A DNA stretch of 64,000 nucleotides from CAVPCZ01 sp963779225 (GCA_963779225.1 CAVZWW010000003.1:930001-994000); one strand, 5' to 3'; shown: positions 33,890-42,016, numbered from the stretch's first letter. Made by a program: numbers and translations. Notes: generated by a model not told the origin, from the letters alone.

Positions 33890-34641
33890 AACGGCCACAC
33901 AAAAAATATGATCACGGAAACGCCGACCGGTGGCTCCTGACCTACGCGGATCTGATCACGCTGCTCCTCGGCCTTTTTGTGATTCTCTATGCGATGTCCA
34001 AAATCGACGCCGGAAAATATGCGGAGATTGTCTCGGCTCTCAACGGCGTGTTCGGGTCACCCAAGGGGGCCCTCGCCGGCAATGCGGCGCTTCTGCCGAA
34101 TCCCAACACCGCCCTGCAAACCGAGCGGCAGCGCATCGCGCAGGAAATCCGGAGTGCTCTGGACCTGGACAGAGGGAAATTGCCGATTACCGTCACGGAA
34201 AACGAGCGTGGCATCACCGTCCATATCATGGAGGAACTGCTCTTCCCTTCGGGGAGTGCCGAACTGAAGGGGGCTTCGCTGAATGCGATGGACACGCTTG
34301 CCGGGATCCTCCGGCGGTTGCCAAACGATCTGCGTGTGGAGGGGCACACGGACAATGTTCCCATCAATACGGTGCAGTTCCCCTCCAACTGGCATCTCTC
34401 CGTGGCGCGGGCGCTGAACGTCGGCTACTATCTGATCCTCCAGCACGGATTGACCCAGGAACGAGTATCGATCGTCGGGTACTCGGAATATCAACCTCTG
34501 GAGAACAACGATACGCCCGGGCACCGGGCGCGGAACAGAAGGGTCGATATTGTCATTCTGGCCGACGGAGTGCCGGATGCCCGGGCCGGGAGAACCCCGC
34601 CGGACACGCCGGGGACGCCGCTGGGGAAGGTGGGCCTATGA
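33886..34641 (+). CDS. MotB/PomB-type stator protein (first pair)
   Basis: A 251-residue protein with a short cytoplasmic N-terminus, one membrane helix (about 17-37, ADLITLLLGLFVILYAMS) with the ion-carrying Asp in YADLIT, and a C-terminal OmpA-like peptidoglycan-binding domain (about 110-235: SGSAELKG, VEGHTDNVPINTVQFPSNWH). The YADLITLLL form is typical of MotS/PomB and Bacillus MotB. It is coupled to the MotA-like gene and to fliW by a 4-base overlap. Confidence 0.93.
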   Translation: MKRPHKKYDHGNADRWLLTYADLITLLLGLFVILYAMSKIDAGKYAEIVSALNGVFGSPKGALAGNAALLPNPNTALQTERQRIAQEIRSALDLDRGKLPITVTENERGITVHIMEELLFPSGSAELKGASLNAMDTLAGILRRLPNDLRVEGHTDNVPINTVQFPSNWHLSVARALNVGYYLILQHGLTQERVSIVGYSEYQPLENNDTPGHRARNRRVDIVILADGVPDARAGRTPPDTPGTPLGKVGL

Positions 34642-35051
34642 AAGTGCAGACACAGCAGTTCGGGGATCTCGCCTGTTCAGAAGAACAGGTCATCGTATTC
34701 CCTGAGGGGCTTCCGGGCGTGACACCGTGCCACCGGTTTGTGGTGGTGAACGATGCCCTGACAACGCCCTTCCAGTGGCTCGTTGCCACCGATGATCCGG
34801 CGATCGTGCTCAGGGTTCTGGATCCCGCAGTTGTGCTGAGCGATGAAGAACCCATGGCAGGCATGCCCGAGGGGAAGACCACATTTGTCGTGGCCACTGC
34901 CGGTTCGGAGGACGTGGCCTGGTGGCTGGACCTCCGGCATCCGATTGTGATCGATCACACGAGCAAGCGGGGGGAGAGGGTAACGCTGGATGATGTGGCG
35001 CTGCCGGAGCGTTTCCCCGTGGCAAAACAAAACCGGGAGAACGGGAAATAG
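34638..35051 (+). CDS. fliW: FliW, flagellar assembly factor and CsrA antagonist
   Basis: FliW binds flagellin and sequesters CsrA, coupling flagellin translation to its export. The 137-residue product starts at ATG 34638 and has VIVFPEGLPGV, FQWLVATDDPAIVLRVLDP and WWLDLRHPIVIDHTSKRGER, the conserved FliW pattern. A longer upstream frame runs through the stator gene and is not real. It is directly followed by csrA (3 bases), the standard antagonist pair. Confidence 0.95.
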   Translation: MKVQTQQFGDLACSEEQVIVFPEGLPGVTPCHRFVVVNDALTTPFQWLVATDDPAIVLRVLDPAVVLSDEEPMAGMPEGKTTFVVATAGSEDVAWWLDLRHPIVIDHTSKRGERVTLDDVALPERFPVAKQNRENGK

Positions 35052-35054
35052 CAC

Positions 35055-35267
35055 ATGCTTGTCCTGGCACGAAAAACATCGGAGACCATCCAGATCGGCG
35101 AAAACATTACCGTGAAGGTGCTGTCCATTCGGGGGGGACAGGTGAAACTGGGCATCGAGGCACCGTCCGGCGTACGCGTATCGCGGAGCGGGCCGGGAGG
35201 AAAAGTCTCGATGCCGGCAACAGGGCCGGCGGAACACGGAGAGGGAACAGCGACAGAACAGTTGTAA
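35055..35267 (+). CDS. csrA: CsrA, translational regulator with atypical C-terminus
   Basis: CsrA is an RNA-binding dimer that represses flagellin translation. The 70-residue product has the core MLVLARKTSETIQIG ... GQVKLGIEAP, with the RNA-contact Arg44 kept. After residue 44 the usual EIY-type helix is replaced by a Gly/Pro-rich SGPGGKVSMP and a polar tail. I checked the other two frames and found no lost helix. CsrA with a missing or altered C-terminal helix may still dimerise, but its FliW interaction surface could differ. Confidence 0.93.
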   Translation: MLVLARKTSETIQIGENITVKVLSIRGGQVKLGIEAPSGVRVSRSGPGGKVSMPATGPAEHGEGTATEQL

Positions 35268-35295
35268 CATTCACTTTTTCAGGATCGGGAAAGCC

Positions 35296-36159
35296 ATGTT
35301 CGTCATAATTGGCGCGGCGGTCGTCATCATAGGCGTGATCGGCGGTTTTGTAATCGAAGGAGGACCGATAATGGTCCTCGTTCAACCGGTCGAATTCATG
35401 ATCATTCTTGGAGCCGCCATCGGCTCGCTCATGGTGATGTCGCCGCTTGCCGTGCTGAAGGGGATCATCGGCACCTCGCTGGGCGTTCTGAAAGGGGACC
35501 CGTACAGCAAGGAACAATATGTCAATGTGCTAAAGACCCTTTTTGAGTTGTTTAACGTGGCGAAACGGGATGGTTTGATCGCTCTGGAACCGCATGTGAT
35601 GGAGCCGGAAAAAAGTTCGATCTTCACGAAGAACGAGTTTCTGCTGAAGCACCACCATGCGCTCTACTACCTCTGCGACACCATGAAGCTCCTGCTCGGC
35701 GGCGGAGTTCCCCCCTACGATGTGGAAGCATTGCTGGAAGCGGATATCGACACCCATCATGCCGAAAGCTCGAACGCACCGATGATCGTTCAGAAAATCG
35801 GGGATGCGCTGCCCGGACTGGGTATCGTTGCCGCCGTTCTCGGCATCGTGATCACCATGCAGGCTATCAGCGGACCGCCGGAGGTGATCGGCCATAAGGT
35901 GGCAGTGGCGCTGGTCGGGACCTTTCTCGGCATTTTGCTCTCCTACGGATTTGTCCAGCCGCTTGCGACACACATGGAACTGCTGCAGGCGTCGGAAACC
36001 CGGTTCCTCGAATGCATCAAAGCCGGTGTCGTGGCCTATGCAAAAGGAAACGCGCCGATTATCGTGGTGGAATTTGCACGGCGCGTCATCTACAGCAATG
36101 TGCGTCCGACGTTTGCTGAAGTTGAAGACGCGGTCCGCGGCAAGAAGTCCGCTGAATAG
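35296..36159 (+). CDS. motA: MotA, flagellar stator (E. coli-type, second pair)
   Basis: A 287-residue MotA close to the E. coli length (295). It begins with the E. coli-like helix pair (IIGAAVVIIGVIGGFVIEGG; VEFMIILGAAIGSLMV) and has AKRDGLIALEPHV, with Arg and Glu in the positions that interact with FliG, then DALPGLGIVAAVLGIVITM and GTFLGILLSYGFVQPLA. It is 28 bases after csrA and belongs to a different subfamily from the stator gene at 33107. Confidence 0.94.
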   Translation: MFVIIGAAVVIIGVIGGFVIEGGPIMVLVQPVEFMIILGAAIGSLMVMSPLAVLKGIIGTSLGVLKGDPYSKEQYVNVLKTLFELFNVAKRDGLIALEPHVMEPEKSSIFTKNEFLLKHHHALYYLCDTMKLLLGGGVPPYDVEALLEADIDTHHAESSNAPMIVQKIGDALPGLGIVAAVLGIVITMQAISGPPEVIGHKVAVALVGTFLGILLSYGFVQPLATHMELLQASETRFLECIKAGVVAYAKGNAPIIVVEFARRVIYSNVRPTFAEVEDAVRGKKSAE

Positions 36160-36177
36160 TAACCGGATACGAATCGC

Positions 36178-36954
36178 ATGGACCAATTTGACAAAGACGT
36201 TCCGGTCCGGATCGTCAAAAAGAAAAGCCGCCACGGCGGCGGACACCACGGCGGCGCATGGAAGGTGGCGTATGCCGATTTCGTGACCGCCATGATGGCG
36301 CTCTTTATCGTGCTCTGGATTGTCGGACAGAGCAAGCAGGTGAAGGAGTATATCGCGGCGTACTTCAAAGACCCGGGAGCGTTCTTCGAAAACACGAAGG
36401 GAGGGGGCTCGCTGCAAAGCACCCCGATCGGGGTGACCGAACAGCTGCCGGATGATCTGCTCAAGCGCCAGCAGGATTCACTCAAGCTGCAATCCATGGG
36501 GGAGGAAATCCGTGAGCGGCTGGGCAAGGCCAAGGAGCTTGCGCAGTTGAAACAGCAGGTGACCATGCAGGTCGCGCGCGAAGGGTTGCGCATCGAACTC
36601 CTGGATAGATCCGAGTCGTTCTTCTTCGATGTCGGCACAGCCTCGCTCAAGCAGGATGCAATAGAAGTGCTGAAGATCATCGCGTCGGAAGTGGGAAGAC
36701 TTCCCAACCATGTAATTCTTGAAGGCCACACGGACAGCCGGAAATACACGCGGGATGACGGCTATACGAATTTTGAGCTCAGCGCCGATCGTGCCAACAG
36801 CGCCCGGCGCATCATGGTGCGCAACGGCGTCCGGCAGGGACAGGTGGACGAAGTCCGGGGCTATGCGGACACCCGGTTAAAAAACGCGGCTGATCCGCTT
36901 GACGTGACCAATCGCCGCATCAGCATTCTTGTAAAATTTACGGCCCCCCAATGA
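36178..36954 (+). CDS. motB: MotB, flagellar stator (E. coli-type, second pair)
   Basis: A 258-residue MotB with a long basic N-terminus including HGGGHHGG, a membrane helix AYADFVTAMMALFIVLWIVG (about 30-50) with the conserved proton-binding Asp, and a C-terminal OmpA-like domain (about 135-250: LEGHTDSRKY, NFELSADRANSARR, VRGYADTR). The AYADFVTAMMALF form is the E. coli type. It is 18 bases after motA and overlaps the next gene by 4 bases. Confidence 0.95.
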   Translation: MDQFDKDVPVRIVKKKSRHGGGHHGGAWKVAYADFVTAMMALFIVLWIVGQSKQVKEYIAAYFKDPGAFFENTKGGGSLQSTPIGVTEQLPDDLLKRQQDSLKLQSMGEEIRERLGKAKELAQLKQQVTMQVAREGLRIELLDRSESFFFDVGTASLKQDAIEVLKIIASEVGRLPNHVILEGHTDSRKYTRDDGYTNFELSADRANSARRIMVRNGVRQGQVDEVRGYADTRLKNAADPLDVTNRRISILVKFTAPQ

Positions 36955-38201
36955 ACGGACGCCCCACCATTATCCTTGTCGACGATGAGCGGGTCGCATT
37001 GGACCTGATCAGCCAGACGCTCAGCAGCGAGGGCGCATACACTATTGTGACGGCCCCGGACATCGGACAGGCACAACGACTCGCCGAATTGCACACACCG
37101 GCCCTGATGATTATTGATGTCTTTCTGCAGAATGAGAATGGCCTGGATCTCACACGATGGGTCCGCAAACACCCGTTGCTGGCGGACACGATGGTGATCA
37201 TGCTCACCGGAGCCGGCCAGCTGGAACAGAAGCTGGTGGGGTTCGAGGCGGGAGCGGACGAATACATCACCAAACCGTTTCATCCTCCGGAACTCCTCTC
37301 CAGAGTTCGCGCAATGCTGCGGATCAAACGGATGCAGGAAGAGTTGAAGAAGGATCGTGCAGAACTGGGGCGCCTTAACGATGCCCTTGCCACGAGCCTT
37401 GCCGCGGCGACAGCTCTGCTCGTCAACATCATCAGCCTTCGCGTGCCCAATGCATCAGACCGTTCCGAGCGTGCATGCCCGTTTGCACGATGGCTCGGTG
37501 AACGGGTCGGGATGAATCGTGAAGAGCTTGAAATCCTGGACCTCGGGGTCAAGGTCCGTGAAATCGGGAAGATCACCTTCACGGACGAACTGCTCGGGAA
37601 AAGCCGTGCAGCACTGACGCGTGAGGACCGTGCCACGTTACAGCAGTATCCGCTCTTCGGCCAGATGATTGTCGGAAACGTGCCGCAGCTCCGTCCCGTG
37701 GGAAGGCTGATTCGCCATCAGCTCGAGAATTTCGATGGAACGGGTATACCCGATCGCCTGATGGGCGAGGAGATCCCCATGGCCTCGCGGATCCTCCGGA
37801 TTCTGGCCTTCATGGAAGAGGAGCGGGAGGGGGGCGAAGCGGCTGTGCGGGAAGCGCTTGCCCGCGGACGCGGGACGATTATCGATCCGCGTCTCCTGCC
37901 GTTGGCCGACGAATACATTGCAGGTGTCGAAAAGCCCGGATGGCTGGAGGGGAAAAAGCAGGTGCCGGTGCACCGGCTGGAACAGGGGATGGTAATTGCC
38001 GCGGATCTCTCTACGGCGAGCGGCATCAAGTTGTTGCCAGCGGGATCAACAATAACTCCCTCTATCCTGGAACGGATCCTTTCGCGGCACACTGTGGATC
38101 CGATTGTCAGCTGGGTGTATGTGCTGACGTCCCCGCGCGACCCGGGCCAGGGGGAAGGAAACAACTCTGGATCAGGGCGGAGTGTTCAGGATCAGGCCTG
38201 A
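36951..38201 (+). CDS. Response regulator with degenerate HD-GYP domain
   Basis: A 416-residue protein. REC (about 5-122) keeps the acidic pair DD (11-12), phospho-acceptor Asp56 in LMIIDVFL, Thr86 and Lys108 in ITKPF. After a coiled coil, residues ~145-300 follow the HD-GYP fold (EIGKITFTDELLG, then LQQYPLFGQMIVG), but the catalytic HD is RE (203-204), the early His is absent and GYP is GIP (265-267). A further 100-residue C-terminal region follows. Phosphodiesterase activity is therefore unlikely. It ends the motility cluster and overlaps nfnB tail-to-tail by 10 bases. Confidence 0.9.
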   Translation: MNGRPTIILVDDERVALDLISQTLSSEGAYTIVTAPDIGQAQRLAELHTPALMIIDVFLQNENGLDLTRWVRKHPLLADTMVIMLTGAGQLEQKLVGFEAGADEYITKPFHPPELLSRVRAMLRIKRMQEELKKDRAELGRLNDALATSLAAATALLVNIISLRVPNASDRSERACPFARWLGERVGMNREELEILDLGVKVREIGKITFTDELLGKSRAALTREDRATLQQYPLFGQMIVGNVPQLRPVGRLIRHQLENFDGTGIPDRLMGEEIPMASRILRILAFMEEEREGGEAAVREALARGRGTIIDPRLLPLADEYIAGVEKPGWLEGKKQVPVHRLEQGMVIAADLSTASGIKLLPAGSTITPSILERILSRHTVDPIVSWVYVLTSPRDPGQGEGNNSGSGRSVQDQA

Positions 38202-39625
38202 GTCTTCAGAGATTCAATGTATTGATGGATGGCCGCCGAGGCGTTCTTGCCGTCGCGCATTGCCAGGATCACTGTCGCCCCCCCGCGTGCAAGGTCTCCT
38301 CCCGCAAATACCCCCGTCCTGCTTGTGGCCTGTGTTTCACTGGTCACAACCGTGCCCCGCTTGCTCGTATCCAATCCCGGCGTTGTCGATTGAATGATCG
38401 GATTCGGTTTCTGGCCGATGGCTTCCACGATTGTCTGGATCGGGACGACGAACTCGGAACCCTTGACGGCGACCGGACGGCGTCTGCCCGATTCGTCAGG
38501 CTCGCCCAGCTCCATGCGCTGGCACTCGATTCCGGCAACCCAGTTTTTTCCGTCCCCCACAATGCGCGTAGGATTGGTCAGCAGCAAGAACTCCACCCCC
38601 TCCTGCTCTGCATGGTGGATTTCCTCCTGCCGTGCGGGCATCTCCTGCCGCGACCTTCTGTAGATCAGATAGGCGTGCTCGGCGCCGAGCCGCTTTGCCG
38701 TACGTACGGCGTCCATGGCCGTGTTACCCCCGCCGATGACCGCAACCTCCTTGCCGATCCGGATCGGGGTGTCGAAATCGGGGAACCGGTAGGCTCCCAT
38801 CAGGTTCACGCGTGTGAGGAATTCATTTGCGGAGTAGACGCCGTTGAAGTTCTCCCCGGGAATCCCCAAAAATGTGGGCGTGCCTGCTCCCGTGGCCAGG
38901 AAGATCGCGCTAAACCCCCATTCGCCGAAGAATTCGTCAATTGTGGCTGTCCGGCCCACGACGAAGTTGGTGAAAATCTGGACGCCGAGTGCCTTGATGC
39001 GTTCGGTTTCAATATCCAGGATCTCCTTGGGAAGCCGGAATTCGGGGATACCGTAGCGGAGCACCCCGCCGACTGCATGGAGCGCCTCGAAAATCGTCAC
39101 CTGATACCCTTTACGGGCCAGCTCGGCTGCGCAGGTAAGGCCGGCCGGGCCGGATCCGACAATGGCCACCTTCTCCTGCCGCTTCTCCGCAATCACGGGA
39201 GGCACGAAAAGGTTGTGCTGCATTTCATAATCCGCCACAAAACGCTCGAGCTTTCCAATGGCCACCGGCGTGAATTTCTTGCCGAGCACGCACAACTCCT
39301 CACACTGCGTTTCCTGGGGGCATACACGGCCGCAGATGGCGGGCAGGTAGTTTGCCTCCCGGATCTTGTTCACCGCTCCGACATAGTCCTTCTGCAGGAC
39401 CAGCGTGATGAAGCCGGGGATGTCTATGCTGACGGGGCATCCGTCGATGCAGAGCGGCGTCTTGCAGTCCAGGCACCGCTGCGCCTCCACAACCGTCCGG
39501 TCCAGGTCGAAACCAAAAGAGACTTCAAGAAAGTTGGTGCTGCGTTCAGCTGCCGCCTGTTCGACCGGCTCCTGTCGCGGGATCTTCATCCGTTCGGATG
39601 GTTTCAGCGGGTTCGCACTGTTCAT
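38192..39625 (-). CDS. nfnB: NfnB/GltD-type flavoprotein (NADPH-dependent, Fe-S)
   Basis: A 477-residue homologue of the glutamate-synthase small subunit, which in NfnAB/SudAB complexes bifurcates electrons between NADH, NADPH and ferredoxin. The N-terminal Fe-S cysteines are in CLDCKTPLCIDGCPV and CGRVCPQETQCEELC. Two FAD/NAD folds follow (GSGPAGLTCAAELARKG; GGGNTAMDAVRTAKRLG). The start ATG at 39625 overlaps nfnA by 4 bases. Paired with an NfnA-like gene, NfnB is more likely than a true GltD; no gltB is nearby. Confidence 0.86.
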   Translation of the reverse strand: MNSANPLKPSERMKIPRQEPVEQAAAERSTNFLEVSFGFDLDRTVVEAQRCLDCKTPLCIDGCPVSIDIPGFITLVLQKDYVGAVNKIREANYLPAICGRVCPQETQCEELCVLGKKFTPVAIGKLERFVADYEMQHNLFVPPVIAEKRQEKVAIVGSGPAGLTCAAELARKGYQVTIFEALHAVGGVLRYGIPEFRLPKEILDIETERIKALGVQIFTNFVVGRTATIDEFFGEWGFSAIFLATGAGTPTFLGIPGENFNGVYSANEFLTRVNLMGAYRFPDFDTPIRIGKEVAVIGGGNTAMDAVRTAKRLGAEHAYLIYRRSRQEMPARQEEIHHAEQEGVEFLLLTNPTRIVGDGKNWVAGIECQRMELGEPDESGRRRPVAVKGSEFVVPIQTIVEAIGQKPNPIIQSTTPGLDTSKRGTVVTSETQATSRTGVFAGGDLARGGATVILAMRDGKNASAAIHQYIESLKTQA

Positions 39626-40476
39626 CGGGCGGGCTCCTTCGTTTCGCCGGTGAGCCGGCACACATGCCGTTCGTCGGAGATGCGTTCCATGTCATTATAG
39701 GTGCGGTTGCGCATCATCAGCTCGTCAAAGTCCACGGCGTGCCCGTCAAATTCCGGTCCGTCGACGCAGGCGAATTTCATCTCACCGTTTACCGTCACCC
39801 TGCAGCCGCCGCACATGCCGGTACCGTCAACCATGACCGTGTTCAGACTGACGAGTGTGTGCACGTTGTACGGGCGTGTGAGGCTGGCCACGGCCTTCAT
39901 CATGGGCAGGGGGCCGATGGCATACACCGCGCCGATGCCGGGAATGGTATCCAGGAACTCCTTCAGTTGATCGGTCACAAAACCTTTCCGTCCGTATGAA
40001 CCGTCGTCGGTTGTCACCGCCACGCGGTCGGAGAAACGGCGCATGTCTTCTTCCAGAATCACCAGGTCGCGGGAACGTGCGCCGATAATACTCAGGACGG
40101 TGTTCCCGGCGTCTTTGAGCGCGCGCGCAATCGGATAGAGTTCAGCGTTTCCGACGCCGCCGCCGACACAGACCACGGTACCATGATGTTCGATCGGTGT
40201 CGGGTTCCCAAGCGGGCCGACGACATCCAGCACGCTGTCGCCGGCTTTTTTCGTACAGAGCTCTTTCGTTGTTTTCCCGATCGCCTGGACAATAATGGTG
40301 ATTGTACCCGCAACAGGATCGCTGTCTGCGATTGTCAGCGGAATCCGCTCGCCATGATCATCCACACGGATCATGATGAAGTTGCCCGCTTTCCGTTTTC
40401 GCGCAACAAAGGGGGCTTCGATCTCAAAGCGGGTAATCGTGGGTGCCAGGACCCGTGTGCTGACGATACGGTACAT
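39622..40476 (-). CDS. nfnA: NfnA/SudB-type FAD/NAD-binding subunit
   Basis: A 284-residue ferredoxin-reductase-like protein. FAD-binding residues are in ERIPLTIADSD (about 44-54), an NAD-binding fold has VCVGGGVGNAELYPIARALK, and C-terminal Cys residues CGGC (in DGTGMCGGCRVTVNG) plus a later Cys (KFACVDGPEFD) bind a 2Fe-2S cluster. The C-terminal part also has FDELMMRNRTY, typical of the NfnA/SudB family. It is translated first in a two-gene unit with nfnB and preceded by AAAGGAAA. Confidence 0.86.
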   Translation of the reverse strand: MYRIVSTRVLAPTITRFEIEAPFVARKRKAGNFIMIRVDDHGERIPLTIADSDPVAGTITIIVQAIGKTTKELCTKKAGDSVLDVVGPLGNPTPIEHHGTVVCVGGGVGNAELYPIARALKDAGNTVLSIIGARSRDLVILEEDMRRFSDRVAVTTDDGSYGRKGFVTDQLKEFLDTIPGIGAVYAIGPLPMMKAVASLTRPYNVHTLVSLNTVMVDGTGMCGGCRVTVNGEMKFACVDGPEFDGHAVDFDELMMRNRTYNDMERISDERHVCRLTGETKEPAR

Positions 40477-40756
40477 GGAGTTTTCCTTTATTGAGGAGAC
40501 TCATGCCCCTCCGACTGACTGATTCTCTGTCACACCGGGCATCCCGGCAAGGGCGGGAGTCGTTCCAGCTCTTGACAACACGATGTGCAGTTCAACGCGG
40601 CTTCTGAATCGGCCGTGCCGGCAAGGTGAAGGAATAGCAGCAATGCGTGTGCCAGAGGGTAATCGGCACTCTCCCCGTCCTGGTGAGGGTTTTTGGGTGC
40701 AGAAAACCCGCGAATTTGCAGATCCTGCAAGAATTTTGTCAGATTTGAGAGAGGGT
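40477..40756. other. 280-base intergenic region between nfnA start and argD end
   Basis: The largest gene-free stretch in the window. It holds the nfnA leader and a small CCGGG-CAT-CCCGG hairpin (40535-40547). Near the argD end are two inverted repeats: GGGTTTT (40687-40693) with AAAACCC (40703-40709), and TTGCAG (40716-40721) with CTGCAA (40725-40730). The last two lie 27-70 bases past the argD stop on the minus strand and could slow or end transcription, but neither is followed by a clear T-run. No convincing nfnA promoter or small gene is seen. Confidence 0.5.
40687..40730 (-). terminator. Possible transcription-end hairpins after argD
   Basis: Two short inverted repeats lie 27-70 bases beyond the argD stop on the minus strand: a 6-bp TTGCAG/CTGCAA pair with a 3-base loop and a 7-bp GGGTTTT/AAAACCC pair with a 9-base loop. 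The A/T-rich flanks help, but there is no good T-run, so Rho-independent termination is only possible. Confidence 0.3.
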
Positions 40757-41935
40757 TCAGGCAAGACCGCCAAAGACATCCCGGAGTGCTTCAATGGTTT
40801 CCGCCACCTGGTCCGGAGTGATGATCAGCGGCGGGACGAAGCGCAGCACCGTGGTATCGGTGCAGTTGATGAGGATCCTGCGTTCCCGCATGGCGGCGAC
40901 GATTGGATTGCCGTCGCGGGTCAATTCCAGTCCCAGCATCAGCCCGCGTCCGCGGACCTCTTTACACAGGGAAGGGAATTCGTTGGACAATTTCATCAGT
41001 GCGCCGGCAAACGCGCCGCCGACGCTGAGTACGCTGCGGGCGATCTGCCGCTCTTCGAGTTCTTCCATGACGGCAATGCCCGCGGCGCAGGCGACGGGGT
41101 TTCCGCCGAAAGTTGTTCCGTGATTGCCGGGTTGCAGCACATCGGCAACAGCCCCGGTCCCGAGGATTGCCCCGAGAGGTAGACCTCCGCCGATGGGTTT
41201 TGCCATGGTGACCAGATCGGGCTCGAGCCCGAATTCCTCACAGGCGAGAAACGGTCCGGTACGCCAGACACCGGACTGAATCTCGTCGGCAATAATCACG
41301 AATCCGTGTTCCCGGCGGAGTGCATGCAGGGTCTCCACCATCGCAGGGCTCACGGGCCTTATGCCTCCCTCCCCCTGGATACATTCAAGTATTACGGCGG
41401 CTGTGCCGGGTCCGACGGCGGTGCGCAATGCCGGCACATCATTCAAGGGCACAACAGCGCAGTCGGGCAGAAACGGGCCGAACCCGTCACGGTAGGAAGG
41501 GCGGTCCATGAGCGAAAGCGCTCCCATGGTACGGCCGTGAAATGCGTTGGCAAAGGAGACGATGCCGGTTTTCCCCAGGGGGGCGCCCCGTTTCCGGGCG
41601 ATCTTTATCGCCCCTTCCACCGCCTCCGTTCCGCTGTTGGCGAAGAACACGCGGGAGAATCCGGAGTGCCGCTGGAGCAGCTCGGCCAGGTGTACCTGGG
41701 GTTCCTGGAGGAAGTAGTTCGAGACATGGATATACCGGGCCGCCTGGTCGGCGATGGCCCGGACCACGCGTGGATGGGCGTGACCCAGCGCATTCACCGC
41801 AATGCCCGCGAACATGTCCAGATAGCGCGTGCCATCTGCGGTGAAAAGAATGGCGCCTTCTCCGCGGACGATGTCCAGGGGGAGCCGTTTGTACGTGTGA
41901 AAGAGCGCCGCGGTCTCGCGTTCGTGCAGGGTCAT
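40757..41935 (-). CDS. argD: ArgD, acetylornithine aminotransferase
   Basis: ArgD transfers the amino group to N-acetylglutamate semialdehyde in arginine synthesis (PLP enzyme). The 392-residue product has FFANSGTEAVEGAIKIAR, a central VSFANAFHGRTMGAL, ADEIQSGVWRTG and the PLP-Lys segment VTMAKPIGGGLP. I set the start at 41935, with GAGGA upstream; an ATG at 41965 lies at the predicted transcription start. It is divergent from argC across a shared operator. Enzymes of this type can also act on ornithine or succinyldiaminopimelate. Confidence 0.93.
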   Translation of the reverse strand: MTLHERETAALFHTYKRLPLDIVRGEGAILFTADGTRYLDMFAGIAVNALGHAHPRVVRAIADQAARYIHVSNYFLQEPQVHLAELLQRHSGFSRVFFANSGTEAVEGAIKIARKRGAPLGKTGIVSFANAFHGRTMGALSLMDRPSYRDGFGPFLPDCAVVPLNDVPALRTAVGPGTAAVILECIQGEGGIRPVSPAMVETLHALRREHGFVIIADEIQSGVWRTGPFLACEEFGLEPDLVTMAKPIGGGLPLGAILGTGAVADVLQPGNHGTTFGGNPVACAAGIAVMEELEERQIARSVLSVGGAFAGALMKLSNEFPSLCKEVRGRGLMLGLELTRDGNPIVAAMRERRILINCTDTTVLRFVPPLIITPDQVAETIEALRDVFGGLA

Positions 41936-41959
41936 ACCGGGGGTCCTCGGAAATTGTTG

Positions 41960-41988
41960 TTGCATAATAATACAGAATTGTGTATAAT
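41960..41988 (+). promoter_or_regulatory. argC operon promoter
   Basis: TTGCAT (41960-41965), a 17-base spacer and a perfect TATAAT (41983-41988) form a good sigma-70 promoter. The predicted start at about 41995 leaves a 20-odd-base leader with AGGGAG (42005-42010) for the ATG at 42017. Both boxes lie inside the ARG palindrome. Confidence 0.75.
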
Positions 41989-41995
41989 TATGCAA
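41967..41995 (-). promoter_or_regulatory. argD promoter
   Basis: On the minus strand, TTGCAT (41995-41990), a 17-base spacer and TATTAT (41972-41967) mirror the argC promoter across the same palindrome. Transcription would start near 41960, which makes the ATG at 41935 the plausible argD start. Confidence 0.68.
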
Positions 41996-42016
41996 GTCGA
42001 ATTCAGGGAGATGTAT

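Larger units (their letters stand above)
41960..41995. promoter_or_regulatory. ARG-box operator palindrome between argD and argC
   Basis: A 36-base nearly perfect palindrome: only two symmetric pairs fail. It contains two 14-base sites, TGCATAATAATACA (41961-41974) and TGTATAATTATGCA (41981-41994), each fitting TG-N-AT-N4-AT-N-CA, the core of known ARG boxes (TGAAT-N4-ATTCA). Their centres are 20 bases apart, two helical turns, as in ArgR operators elsewhere. The likely repressor ArgR is encoded in the operon it controls (45103-45555). Binding by ArgR with arginine would block both promoters. Confidence 0.78.

Noticed and set aside
33930..34637. Upstream extension of fliW to 33930
   Set aside because: The extra codons run through the MotB-like gene in another frame and do not match FliW; the ATG at 34638 gives the normal length.
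37940..39700. 586-codon open frame on the plus strand opposite nfnB
   Set aside because: The minus-strand gene has clear Fe-S and FAD/NAD motifs and a coupled partner; the opposite frame shows no domain and is a codon-composition shadow.
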